A stretch of 64,000 nt of DNA, taken from NCBI GenBank assembly GCA_905178155.1, contig CAJINV010000009.1:3847556-3911555 (forward strand). The letters are read 5' to 3'. Below are positions 1-11,238 of this stretch, piece by piece; the stretch's first letter is position 1; every line of letters begins with the position of its first letter. Position numbers and translations under genes: made by a program. Source of the stretch: Amoebophrya sp. A120. Lineage: Eukaryota; Sar; Dinophyceae; Syndiniales; Amoebophryaceae. A model generated the notes under the pieces. The model worked only from the letters and a program-made list of their open reading frames with translations. It made no database searches and was not told the DNA's origin.

Positions 1-2530
1 GGCTGTCTTGCTGGTCTTGTGGGGCCACCGCCCTTCTTCTCGCCCCACGGGAATGGGATTCGCTTACGTCTGACGGGCAGCTTGGTTCGTTCTCTGCTTT
101 CGGCCGATCCGGCCCGGGGAGCGAAGTTGGCAAATTTGGAAAAAGCGCTGCACCTTTTTCGCCCAAAGCCAAAGCTTTAGGGGCAAAATCCGGCAAGGGC
201 TTCGCGCGATAGCCGGAGAAGCAAGGGGCAGGGAGAGTGGGGCAAGGTTGGCCAACAAGCTGGACGGCTTTGCGGCCTTGGGTTTTCGGAGAATAAAGCT
301 GGCCAAACTTGAGGGAATTTCTCAAGGTTCTTCAAGATTTTCCGCCGGCCCTCGCATTACCTACGGCCAAGGTGAGGCCTCGGGGCTTCGCGCGATAGCC
401 GGAGAAGCAGGGGAAAGATACGAGCGGGGCAAGGCTGGCCAGCTGGAAGGCTTTGCGGCCTTGAGTGTTCGGAAACAAAAGCGGGCCAAACTTGAAAAAA
501 TTCCTGAAATCGCTTCAAGGCTTCCCGCCTTCGCATTGCCAGCGGCCAAAACGTGGCCGCGGGGCTTTGCGCGATAGCCGGAGACGCAAAGAACAGAGCG
601 GGGCAAGGTTGGCCAGCTGGGCAGCTTTGTGGCCTTGGGTTTTCGGAAAAGCTCGCCAGGCTTGAAAGAGTTTTCCAACTTTTGCAAGATTCCGCGCCTG
701 CCTTCGCATTGGATTGCGTGCGGCCAAGTCGGGGCCTCGCGGGCGCGATAGCCGGCGAAGCAATGAACAGAGAAGCGCAAGGCTGGCCAGCTGGACGGCT
801 TTGCGGCCTTGGGTCTTCGGAAAGGCTGGCCAAACCTGAAAGAGATGGGCGCCCCAAGTTTTTTCAAGACTCCCAGGACAGATTCCCATTATCTACCTAC
901 GGCCAACATGTGGCCGCGGGGTTTTGCGCGATTGATAACCGGCGAACGAAGCAAGGAGCAGCGCGGAGTGAGGCTGGCCAGCAAGCCGGACGGCTTTGCG
1001 GCCAAACTTGGCAAAATTTCTCGCGTTTTTTCCGGATTGATTTCCCGCCGGCCCTCGCATTACCTACGGGCACGGCCAGAGTGTGAGTGGCCCCGGGGCT
1101 TCGCGAGATGGCCGGGGAAGCAAGGAGCAGAGCGGTGCAGGGCTGGCCAGCTTGCGGCCCTTGCGGCCTTGGGTTAGTTTTCGGAGAAGCTTGGCAAACC
1201 TGAAAAGGACTCCCAAGCTTTTTCGAGGCCTCCCGCGGTCGCATTACCTACGTAGGGCCAAAATGCGGCCGCGGGGCTTCGCGCGATAGCCGGAGAAGCA
1301 AGGAACAGAGCGGGGCCGGCAAGGCTGGCCAGCTCCTAAGCGGCTCGCTCCGCGGCTGGCTTCGGGCTTTCGGAAAAGCTGGCCAAACTTGAAAAAAGCT
1401 GTAAGCTTTTCCAAGCTTTCCCGCTTTCGCATTACCTGCGGCCAAAACGTGGCCACGGGCGGGGCGTCGCCCGATCGCCGGAGATGCAAGGGACAGAGCG
1501 GGGCAAGGCTGGCCAACTGGACGGCTTTGCGGTGTTGGGTTTTCGGGAAAGTTGACAAAGCTCGGAAACATTTTTCAAGTTTCTTCAGGAGTCCCCGTTT
1601 TCGCATTACGCACGACCAACGTGCGGCCTCGGGGCTTCGCGCGATAGCCGGAGAAGCAAGGGACGGAGCGCAGCAATGCTCGCCAGTTCGACGGCTTTGG
1701 GGCCTTGGGTTTTCGGGAAAGCTGGCCGCTTCAAGATTTCCCGCGGTCGGATTACCTTCCTACGGCCAACATGTGGCCGCGGGGCTTCGCACGATACCCG
1801 GAGAAGCAAGGAACAGAGCGGGGCAAGGCAGGCCAGCGGGACGGCTTTGCGGCCTTGAGTTTTCGGAAAAGTTTTCCAAACTTAAACCCCGCCAAGTTTT
1901 TTCAAGCTTTCCCGCGTTCGTATTGCCTACGGCCTCGGTGCGCCGCACAATAGCCGGGGAAGCACGGGGCAGAGCGGGGCAAGGCCGGCCAGCGAGCTGG
2001 ACGACTTTGCGGCTTTGAGTTTTCGGAGAAGCTGGCCAAACTTGAAAAAATTTCCCGGCTTTTCCAAGATTCCCCGCCTTCGTTCTACCTGCGGGCGGCC
2101 AAAATGTGGCCGCGGGGCTTCGCGCGATAGCCGGAGAAGCAAGGGGCAAAGCGGGGCAAGGCTGGCCAGCTCGGCGGCTTTGCGGCCTTGGGTTTTCGGA
2201 AAAGCTGGCCGCACTTGAAAAGGTTCGCGCGCTTTCTTCAGGGTTTCCCGTTTTCGCATTACCTACGGCCAAAATGCGGCCGCGGGGCTTCGCGCGATAG
2301 CCGGACGAGCAAGGAACAGAGAGAGCAGGGCACGGCCGGCAAGCTGGACGGCTTTGCGGGCGGCCTTGGGTTTTCGGGAAGGATGGCCAAACTTCAAAAA
2401 AGTTAGCTTTCAAGTTTTGCAAAGGGCTCCCGCGTTCAAATTACCTGCGGCCAAAATGCGGCCCCAAGATTCCCCGCATTCGGACGACTGGCGGCCAAGA
2501 TGTGGCCCCGGGTCTTCGCGCGATGGGCGG
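1..2530. repeat. Degenerate ~180-bp tandem repeat (satellite-like), about 14 copies
   Basis: A GC-rich unit recurs across the stretch. Its anchor (gcgcgatagccgg and variants) lies near 207, 388, 568, 746, 929, 1101, 1279, 1466, 1639, 1785, 1941, 2119, 2288 and 2515, so spacing is mostly 170-187 bp. Units share blocks such as ggctggccagctggacggc and tttcggaaaagctggccaaac but differ by substitutions and small indels. The array runs off the left edge. Open frames inside it are by-products of the repeat, with no consistent frame. The period is close to nucleosome length, as in many satellites; function is unknown. Confidence 0.9.
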
Positions 2531-2850
2531 GCTGCATACCCTTGGGAAGCACGTGCTCGCGAATATTCCAGAGCAGAACCCCCACCCCGAATGTTCGCGA
2601 ACATCCTAGAGCCGCCCACGCATGCATCAGGGCGAGCCCCATACCCTTGCGAAACGTTGCCGAATATTCCAGAACGCGGCCCCCTCGTCGAATATTCGCG
2701 AATATTCCGGGGCAGGGCGAAGACTCTCGGGAAGTTTTCGCGAATACTCAAGAAAACAGCCCCCCCGAATGTTCGCGCGCAGATATTCCAGAACGGCCCG
2801 AATGCTCGCGAATATTCCAGAACAGCCCGGCACTTGCTGCCGGCGCCTGT
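2531..2850. repeat. GAATATTC-rich palindromic repeat block
   Basis: Short palindromic motifs (gcgaatattcc, cgaatgttcgcgaaca, cgaatattcgcgaatattcc) recur roughly every 30-60 bp between about 2555 and 2820. The block directly follows the 180-bp array and differs from it in sequence. No gene is supported here; the reading frames crossing it are low-complexity. Confidence 0.7.
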
Positions 2851-3202
2851 CGTGCCCAGCCACCTGTCCTGTCGCGGCGAACTGGCGCCACCCCCTGTCG
2901 CCGTCAGCCACCTCCCGTCGGGGCTAGGCGAGACCAGAGCCCGGGGGCCAGGCAGTGCAAGTGCTAAAATTAATGGGCCCGAAATAAATGGACGCCGTAC
3001 GAGAAGAGCGCCGGCCGCGCTTTTGCGTGCGTGCGCCCATTTTCAAGGCGAGGCAGGTGCACGCGCGCCGCCCTTCTCGTCCTTCTTTTGGGCCGGTGCT
3101 AGCGTGGCAAAACTGAAGCTGGCTGCTTTTTAGCGCGCGCGCATTTTTCAAAAATAGCCACTACTTTTCGAAAGCAGACACTACTTTTCCGACCTTACGA
3201 AA
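2851..3202. other. Unannotated GC-rich spacer
   Basis: Non-repetitive, GC-rich sequence between the palindromic repeats and the foldback element. A frame runs through it from the repeats, but I see no recognisable domain and do not call a gene. Confidence 0.5.
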
Positions 3203-3209
3203 AAGCAAT

Positions 3210-4226
3210 CAGACTCGAAATCCGGGCCCTGTAACTGTAACCACACACCCCAGGCGACAGGTGCAGGCGACAGGCGAAAGGAGAGGCGAAGCGACAGGCA
3301 AAAGGAGAGGCGAAGCGACAGGCGAACCGACAGGCGAAACGACAGGCGAAACGACAGGCGAAACGACAGGCGACGACGACAGGCGACGACGACAGGCGGC
3401 GGCGACAGGCCAAAAGTGGCAACTTTTCACGCGGTTCCGCACCAGCAGCAGCAACAAAAAAAAAGCACAGAGCTACTTACTTCCGCGAAGAAAAAAGGGG
3501 CTCTTTAAGTAACAGAGTTGCTTTTTTCTTCTTGCAAATAATTGGCCCTTTGCTTTTTTTTTGTTGCTGCTGCTGCTGCGGAACCGCGTGAGAAGTTGCC
3601 ACCTGTGGCCTATCGCCGCCGCCTGTCGTTTCGCCTCTCCTTTCGCCTGTCGCTTCGCCTCTCCTTTCGCCTGTCGGTTCGCCTGTCGCCGTCGCCTCTC
3701 GTCCTCACCTGTCGCCGTCACCTGTCGCGACGAACAAACTCTATTTGTCCATGACAAGCGCATTTTTTTACTTCTCAAAAATAAATAGTGACTTACTTAC
3801 TAAAAGCAAATCTTATTTATTTTTGAAAAATAGAAAGTAGGTGGCAAACGCATGCGTTCGAGTTTCTTCACTCCGTCTCGGGTTAATTTATTCACGTGCG
3901 TGAAATAGTTACTATTTCTCGAATGTGAATAAATTAACTATTTTTTGCACATGGACATGAATTAAGATAAAAGAGTTGCTTTTTTCTGTCGAAAGTCAAT
4001 AATTCTTTTATTTATTTTTTTGCTTCTAGTGTTGATTCTGCTGGTGCGAAACCGCATGAGAAATGGCCACTTTTGGCCTGTCGTCGCCGCCTGTCGTTTC
4101 GCCTGTCGTTTCGCCTCTCCTTTCGCCTGTCGCTTCGCCTCTCCTTTCGCCTGTCGTCTCACCTCTCGCCTTCACCTGTCGCCGTCACCTCTCGTCTGGG
4201 GTATGTGATAACAGAACCCGGAAGTC
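3210..4226. mobile_element. Foldback element with gacaggcgaaa-repeat arms
   Basis: The left end (around 3211-3440) reads as tandem gacaggcgaaa/ggagaggcgaag units. Inverted copies occur at about 3560-3735 and 4020-4226. The outer ends are inverted versions of each other (gactcgaaatccggg on the left; the complement of cccggaagtc on the right). The block is flanked by the direct repeat AAGCAAT at 3203-3209 and 4227-4233, which looks like a target-site duplication. An inner hairpin pairs about 3400-3480 with 3540-3620, including ttgctgctgctgctg against cagcagcagcaac. No transposase frame is visible, so it would be non-autonomous. Confidence 0.7.
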
Positions 4227-4247
4227 AAGCAATATAAATATTAATTC

Positions 4248-4314
4248 AAGAGTCATGCCTGACACGCATGACAAACATGCATTCTTCCAGACCCAGACAT
4301 TTTTGCACTTGATA
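4248..4314 (+). mobile_element. Truncated introner, family B (3' remnant only)
   Basis: The sequence matches the last ~67 bp of family B elements (compare 34165-34231), including cttccagacccagacattttt and a terminal GATA. The left ~190 bp and the left TIR are absent; the foldback element and satellite lie upstream instead. The remnant abuts the first recognisable exon of gene 1, so that gene's 5' part was probably rearranged or lost. Confidence 0.75.
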
Positions 4315-4362
4315 TGTGTGGATTTACCGGAAAAATCCGAGGCGCTATTCGCAAAATTGCCT

Positions 4363-7300
4363 ATGTTCGCGAATTACATGCTGGTGGAAATGGAAAAAAA
4401 AGCGAAAACGTTGAACGAGTGGTATAGTTTTGTGTTTGGAAGTTATTACTTCATCGTGTTTGATGCATGACAAACGCATACATTTTGACGTGCCGGCAAT
4501 ACAAATTTGCTTTGCCAAAAATTCTTGTTCCACCTTAAAAAAATCGTATCTTATCTTCAGGCTCGACCGCTACCGCTTCTACATGAACCTGGAGCAGGGC
4601 AAACCAAAACCCGACGCGGAGGGGCAACAGAGGATTGCGAAGCTCCGGAACGACTGCGACACCGTCCTCGAGGATCTAGCGAAGGACCGGTGGCAAAAGA
4701 TGTGGAGCCGGTTGAACCCCAAAACGAACTCTTTCGTCACCGACGAGCGGGCCTGCGCCGACCGGAAGGTGATGCTGCTGAAGCAGATGGCGATGGTGAT
4801 CCAGGTTTTGATCAGGAGTAAAGAGTCGGGGCACTGGTTTGCACGGGATCTACTACCCTATTCTGGAAAGGAAAAAATGCAGGCGTTGGTGGAAAATATC
4901 AACACGATCAAGAAAGCGTATTTCCAGTGCGACACGTTTGAGAGAATGGAGAAGTGGCTCGGCTTCATGAAGAAGGAGGCGGAAGGGAAGTTTTTGAAGA
5001 AGGCGGACAGTATCATGAGTAAGTACGGGACTGTGTGCTCCTTAGGGTCCGGGGGAATTTGCGGTTTGAAATCCGGGAGCCCAAACGAGATCATGAAAAA
5101 CGCGATGGATGGTATACTAATACATGTTGATGTGATCTTGGCGATTTCCTGTTTGTGTTGAAGCGTTTTTCATCTTGCATCACCCAACTACTTACATCAC
5201 TAGCACTACATGTCGGGGGACATGTGTGGTGTTGCACGTCTGCTCCATTTGTTCAATTTGCAGCTCTGAATTTCATCACCAAATCTATTCTCACTCTATC
5301 AGGCGCCACCACTCCTTGCGAATACGTGGTCGCGCACCACTTGCTTCCCCACCACAAAACCAGCCCGATTCTTATGACGGAGAAGCTCAGGTGTTTGATT
5401 GGCACGGAAATTTGGGAAGATTTGCACGACAATTTTCCCCTCTACTGCAAGTTGATTTACCTTCTCTCCGACGGCCACAAGGAGTTCATTCACTTGGTCA
5501 GTTCCGAGTGCATTTTCGAATTCCTGAAAAAGCACTTCCGGGAGTCCATGTTGTTTCTCCACACGATTATAGACGTGCCGAAGAACGGAGGAGGTCCGAA
5601 TAACACCCAGAACAAGAATCCGATGCAACTGCAAAACCAGCAGAACAACAACAATAATCCCTCGGAACAGACCACGAAAAAAGTTCTTCGGATCTACGTC
5701 TTAGGGGAGGATGACGACCACAATTTCATCCCCGCAGTCAAAACCATCACCGGCTTAGTGATTGACAACACGTCGACGAATACCCCCGCGCCGAGTTTCA
5801 AGCAGGAATTTCCGAACTTACTCAGGGAGTTCCAGCATTGGCTGGATAAATTCCCGAGGGAGCTCATGGTCCCCTTTTCCCCGGGCCACATGGCGATGCA
5901 CAACTTCGGCCAGATATGAAAGCCTCAGGTTGGAAATCCTCAAAGTGGAAATAATTTGTAATGCAAGAAAACGACTCCAGTTGAACTTGAAGCACCATTG
6001 CTAGTCGGCGCATGAGAAATCTCCCGGACACTCAAAACGTGTCTGTCATGCTAGTTAGGCAAAGGGGTGCCCTTCTGTCGTGCTAGTCAGCAGCCCAATT
6101 CTGAACCAGTAGAAGCACAACAGTCGGCCTCCGTTGCGTCCACTGCAATACAGGGTTTTTTGCGTCGCATTTCACGCGTCACAAATTATTTCCACTTTGA
6201 GGATTTCCATTCTGAGGCTTTCATACCAGATGCAGATCGTTTTCAAATCCGGTGACGATACGACGACGAAGAAGACGCATGTGTCATTCAGAGATCCGAA
6301 AACCGGGAACATCACGGAGTTGACAATCAGGGATTTTCTCGAAAAGTTCGGGCCCGTTGGGAAAAAGGCGGATGAAATTAAGGAGATCATGGAGCAACAG
6401 TTGAAACAGAAGCAAGAGCAACTACAGCAACAGCAACTCTTGCAGCAGCAACAAAACAGGCTAGGAGCAGCTGGAGTTGTTCCTGGAGCCCCGGGCGGGC
6501 AGCCGCCGCGGCAGCAGGAACACCACCCATTGGCGGTGCAGGGTGCGAAGGAGCTGGCGAAGGTGTTGAAAGACAACCCTATCCCGATTAAAAACGTACC
6601 CACACCAGAGTCAAGATGGGGATTTTGCAACACAAACCTAGGAGTTTTGGGAGTCACGCATGACAAGTTTCAGTCTGTAAGGTAGTGCAAGTTAGCAAGG
6701 AAAGCCGCATCACAAATCGATCTGCTGATCCTGTTTACAGCATTACAAGTTCCCAAACACGATTGAGAATGCCTGTCATGGGGTTGCGCATCACAAATGT
6801 TCCTGTCATGGCAAATCTGCATGACAACTATGGTGCTTTTGGCTCAAGGAGAGCGCAGGCATAGCCTCAACGCCCCGCGCGTCTGTGTGCGCTTTGAAAA
6901 AAAACTAAAAAAAAAAAAAAAAATGTTCGCTGGTTCTTTTGGTGCTCCTCCCCACAGCGCCGGCACAACCTCCTCGGGATCGGGCCACGCAACTCGGAGG
7001 GACGAACGGCGCCGGCGAAGCACGCCTACAACCCAAGTGCGGCCCCAAGTGCGTTCGGCGCGGACGCGGCTCGGGTCGGCTTTGGCAAATGGACACCACG
7101 TTTCGCGCGGAGGCCCCCCAGCTCGCCCAAGCCAGTAGCAGCAAGCTCAATCGAGTCTTGTTCCCCATGCACAATAGATGCGAGGTAAGGGGCGCACAAT
7201 AGATGCGAGCTCAAGGCTTGGCACCGCTGGGGGGGATGGTCTTGGCCACATCGCGGGAATTTTCCCGCCGTGGAATCGACAATGGACCTGGCGCCGGCGT

Positions 7301-9179
7301 TTTACGCTTCTATGTTGCTCCCGCGTGGGCTGCGGTCCGCGTGAAGAAGCGTGTTCTACTTGAGCCGCCTTGCCAATCGTGTATCTGTGCTCCGAGCTTC
7401 TGGGCAAGTGTAAAGCATGCTTCTTGACCGCCAAAGTTTGCGGTCAGGTGGATAAGCATTAATTCTCGCTGCATCTCTTACCTTTAACTTGGATGTCTAA
7501 ACATCACTTCAGGCCTGCGCTTGTCGCTTAGTGTCTCCAGTGAATGCATTCATCCAGACAGTAGCTACGGGCTTTGCCGCAGGCTGCAGCTTTCTCTTGT
7601 AGTTGTGTGCCTGGCTGTACATTCCCGATATAGTGGTTGCGAGTTGGAAGTTTGCGAGAATCAGAGTAAGGAATTGTTGGCAAAAAAGTGAGGCGTTGTT
7701 CTGTTGGCAAGTGGGCACAAGTTGGCACAGTATGGCTGTTGGCACAGTATGGATATGGTTGGTGGCGATAACAGAGTTGGAATATAGTGGCCGGGAGATG
7801 ATGGTGATGGCACTTTGGCGTCCGCCTGACCCACCCGCCCTGCGTCTCAAGCCATCTGCGGCCATGGCACAATGGGGGGGCAAAGTGTGTCGCATTTTGT
7901 TTAGCATGACAACTATGGTGTGGGTACGTTTTTACTCAGGATAAACCCGCAGGCAAATCTAACCGGGGACGAGATCGTGAAGCGCGTGAAGGTATCAAAT
8001 GCAAAAATGTCTGGGTCTGGGACGAGATTGCGAGATTTGTCATGCTAGTCTGGCATGACTCTTAAATCTGTCATGCACGTTTCCCAAGAGCCCCATTTTG
8101 CTGTCATGCAGAAACGCAGTTTGCCATGCAGAATAGGCAACACCTAGAAGCTCAAAAGCTTGTCATGCTGAGCCAGCATAATTTGTGGCCTCTTCATGAT
8201 ACGCCACCCAGCATCACAAGTTTCCAGACCCAGACACTTTTACAATCCATACAAGGAGTTTGTCGCGACGTGCGGGAACATCGTGAAGCTTCACGAACAG
8301 ATGCAGCGGGAGTACCATGCGGAGGTGCAGCGAAGGGGCGGGCCGAATCATCCGAACGCGAAAACGATCGCGCCGGTCCGCGCGTTGGAGTCGATGTTGA
8401 AGCTGCAACTGGTGATTGCGACAACGAATAACCCCCAGCTCCACTCCGTCGCGCAACACCCAAAATTCCACACGATGGACCCGAAGCAGCAGCAAGCGAT
8501 GTTGCAGTACGTTTTGACAAATTCGGCGAATTTACCCGGGGGAAACAACAGTACTCAGGGAAATAATAATCAGGCGCAGCAGAATAATATGAACCAGCAT
8601 CAACAAAATAACCCGAATCAGTTGAACAGCATTCAGCAGCAATTACTGCAGCAGCACCAGCAACAGCAGAACCAGATGCAGCAGCAACAGCACATCCTGC
8701 CCATACCAAATCAACAGCAAAACCAGGGCAATAATATCATGCCCATGATTGCTCGGCAACAGCAGCAGTACAATCAGCAACAGCACAATATGCAGCAGCG
8801 ACATCAAAATAACATGATGAACAACTGGAGCCAAAAGGGTGGAAAGGGTGGAAAACAACATCACAACAACAATTACGGCGGGATGAATAACAACAACATG
8901 CATCATCAACAGTACAACAACCATAACCAACAGCAGCAACAACAATACAACCAGCAACAACAATATCAACAGCAGTTGCAAAATAACCAGAATCAGCATA
9001 TCTCACCACCCCGGCAAAACCAGACAATCTCCGCCGCGAGCTTGCTAGGGAATATGTCGATGTCGGCGGGGAACACGCCCGCGTCGACAAACAAACGGCA
9101 GTCGATGGAGCACAACAGTCCGGCGAAGAGGCAAAACGCGCCGCCCGTGAAGTTAGGGGAAGAGGATGATGAGTTGTAA
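4363..9179 (+). CDS. Gene 1: Q/N-rich protein of unknown function (845 aa from the first in-frame Met)
   Basis: Inferred exons: 4363-4421, 4561-5111, 5303-5914, 6231-6579, 7949-7992, 8257-9179. They total 2,538 nt and stay in frame. The N-terminal half is globular, alpha-helical and charged (for example KNAMDGATTPCEYVVAHH across exon junctions). Past residue ~570 there are glutamine runs encoded near 6395-6460. The C-terminal third (about 8480-9030) is dominated by Q, N and H, ending in EEDDEL. No family was recognised. The open frame continues upstream of the chosen Met to about 4315, where a broken introner begins, so the true N-terminus may be missing. Two GT-AG introns and three introners interrupt it. 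Q/N-rich tails of this kind are common in RNA-granule proteins, but that role is only an inference. Confidence 0.75.
4422..4560 (+). other. GT-AG intron, gene 1
   Basis: Donor GTATAG, acceptor CTTCAG. Joining gives GAG TGG CTC in frame. It contains gcatgacaaac, an introner-type internal motif, but no TIR. Confidence 0.85.
5112..5302 (+). other. GT-AG intron, gene 1
   Basis: Donor GTATAC, acceptor CTATCAG. Joining gives GAT GGC GCC. TACTAATAC immediately after the donor resembles a branch-point motif, but it is at the wrong end to act as one. Confidence 0.85.
5915..6225 (+). mobile_element. Introner, family D (311 bp), gene 1
   Basis: TSD CCAGA at 5910-5914 and 6226-6230. The TIRs are tatgaaagcctcaggttg and its near complement ending ctgaggctttcata. 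Removal gives CAG ATG CAG. It is the most diverged D copy here. Confidence 0.9.
6580..7943 (+). mobile_element. Introner, family C, carrying a nested 1,085-bp insertion
   Basis: TSD AACCC at 6575-6579 and 7944-7948. The TIRs are taaaaacgtacccacacc and ggtgtgggtacgttttta. Without the nested insertion (6836-7920) it is 279 bp, the same length as the intact copy at 29679-29957. Confidence 0.9.
6836..7920 (+). mobile_element. Retroposed sequence with relict spliced leader, nested in an introner
   Basis: The 17-bp sequence gcatgacaactatggtg occurs at 6819-6835 and again at 7904-7920, flanking the insert as a long TSD. The insert starts CTTTTGGCTCAAG (6836-6848), matching the 3' end of the dinoflagellate spliced leader. 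An A-rich tract lies at 6897-6922. No convincing long frame is present and there is no 3' poly(A). The best reading is a trans-spliced RNA copied back into DNA. Confidence 0.7.
7993..8251 (+). mobile_element. Introner, family B (259 bp), gene 1
   Basis: TSD GAAGG at 7988-7992 and CAAGG at 8252-8256. The left end is TATCAAATGC; the right end is decayed to CAATCCATA. It is one of only two elements here where a GT-AG register exists (GTATCA...CAAG). Removal gives GTG AAG GAG. Confidence 0.88.
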
Positions 9180-11238
9180 GTAGTACAACTACCAATAGCA
9201 GTGCTAGCGACCTTGATTTACTGCAACATATGGCGGCTGTTGAAGAGAAGTGTCAATGTAACTCATGTTCAGTTTTTGTTTTGCAACGCAACAAGAAAAT
9301 TTACAACTAAATTACAACGATAGAAGCTGATCTGGTGATTAGCCCGCAGTCAGAATCTGTACCCTTTAATTGCTTGAGTGTCAACATGTTTTTTACCTAG
9401 GATTTCAAACACGCAATATCTGCGTTCAAATTCCAAGCAGCACTTGGAAATTTTCACAAGTTTTTCTGTCAGTCCTTTGTGTTGGACATGGACGTCGACG
9501 TGGATTTGCAACATACAAGAATGGCGGAAAAACTACACTCTACAGTTTGAAAAGCAAGACGATGAAACGTCAAATGGCGTTGGCTAGTAGACAGGCCCTG
9601 TTTTGGCGCTCCTGTTGTAAGTCAATATTCGTCACCCGCGCAGTCGCGTGCAATGGCTGAGCAGCCACAGCATTTTTTCTTGGAGAGCACGAGTTTGACT
9701 TTGTGTTGGAATTTTATGCTTGAGAATTACGAAGTAATTCGTTAGCACCAGTTTTGAGTCCATGGAAAAGAAGAGTCGTCTGCTCTCGTCTTCGTCTCGT
9801 CCATGTCTTCGTCCTAAGATCTAGTTGGTGGGTCGCGCATACCGCAAATAACGCGACGGCACAGGCAAACGTTCTAGCTCCGTACTGGCCCAGTCTCGGG
9901 CGTCTAAAGTCTCTTACTAGACTAGAAATAGTAAGAAGTTGAGAGAAGGAGAGAGGTAGAGACTTTCTTGAGAGGGAGCGTTGTAGCTCATTGACAACTG
10001 GCGAAACCTTCGCAGGTCTGCAGTGGCGAGACCGGTGCTGCGTGTGTAGCGGGGAGCCTTGGCCGACAGGCCGCCCCCGCTCTGCGGAAGCATGGCGCGG
10101 GCCCCCACTCTGTGGGCCACCGATTGCGTGTGGCGTCTTGAGTCGGCAACTCGTCGCCCATGCGTTTGGCGCCGCCCCCACATGGACGAGGGCACTGCCG
10201 TCAGCCGACGACAAGAACAAGAAGAGGAACGAGGTGGGTCGCCCGTCGTCTTCCGCGCGCCGAGCGGAGCCCTCAGGCCATTCGCTCGAGTGGCAGGCAG
10301 GGCCGGCCGCCGCCCGCCACATGCCGGCGCGGTAGCGGCCTGCCCGCATGTGGCGCCGACAGTGTCGGCGGCTTGTGCTTGTGTAGGGCGGGCGTCGCCC
10401 CGGCCTGCGCCGTTCAAGCCCGTCGCGGTCGGCATTGGCCGGGGGGGGGGCAGGCAGTCTTGTCGCCCGGCAATGGGGGCCGTTTCGCCCCTTGTGGTGA
10501 CCCAGGAGGCGTCGGCCGGGGCCGGCGGCCGGGTGGCATTGGGCCGGCGCGCTGTCGCTTTATTTTATTACGGCGGGTCAGTGTTATATTGGGCGCGGGC
10601 GCCAGCTGCAGCTCAAGCTCTGTATACATAGCTCGCCCAGTTCGCTGCGGTTGGGGTCGCATCGGTGGAGCGGGGGCCCAAAGCCGATGAGGCGTGTCAT
10701 CTGTGTATCTTCTGTTGTCTAGATATGCCACGCGGCGGCCACCGGGAGCCCGTTCGCTCAATCCGCTTCCGGTGGCAAGAATTTGTGTGCGTTGATATAG
10801 CAGCTTTCATCGACTGCTTTTTGCGCAGGAGCGTCCGTGCCGAAGAGGCTCTCTGTGAGTGTGGGCGCCGTGGTTTGACGATGTGCTGTGCCTGCGTTGT
10901 TGCGGGCAGTGGTGTTCTTTCATTTTCAATGATGGAGAGAATGAGCAGTAAAGGTAAACTAAAGCGTTGCCACCGTTGTGTGTGAACCCCCCGATTGGCG
11001 TGCCGATGAGCGATTGACAGGAGGAGCAGATATGTATCGAGCAGTTGCAGCTGTGGTCACAACTTCCATAGAAAATTATGCGGGGACTGTTTGCTCTAGC
11101 TCTTGCTCATCCTCACGCGAACGCGTCAAAATCAACATACATCTCGATCTGTCTCCATTAAACCCCAAGTTGTTTTGATGCGCTCGAAGTCCACCTCCCG
11201 CTAGCAATCTCTGATTGCAGCACCTGCTGCTCCACAAG
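9180..11238. other. Intergenic region with GC-rich island
   Basis: About 2 kb without a supportable gene. About 9180-9970 is AT-rich with pyrimidine/purine tracts. About 9980-10760 is strongly GC-rich, with an inverted repeat (ccacatgccggcg / gcccgcatgtgg, about 10317-10353) and a G run at 10441-10450. The frames here overlap on both strands and lack domains, so I treat them as composition artefacts. Confidence 0.6.

Noticed and set aside
1-2422. Long frames on both strands in the satellite array
   Set aside because: They follow the repeat composition, overlap on both strands and shift frame between units.
3240-3440. Regular gacaggcgaaa repeats resembling a CRISPR array
   Set aside because: There are no unique spacers of constant length, the repeats are only ~11 bp and inverted copies exist; they form arms of a foldback element in a eukaryotic genome.
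8643-9195. Leu/Val-rich minus-strand frames opposite gene 1
   Set aside because: They are the complement of the CAG/CAA-rich (Gln) coding region, not membrane proteins.
10059-10631. 190-codon frame in the GC-rich island
   Set aside because: Overlapping frames on both strands, no domain, and composition-driven.
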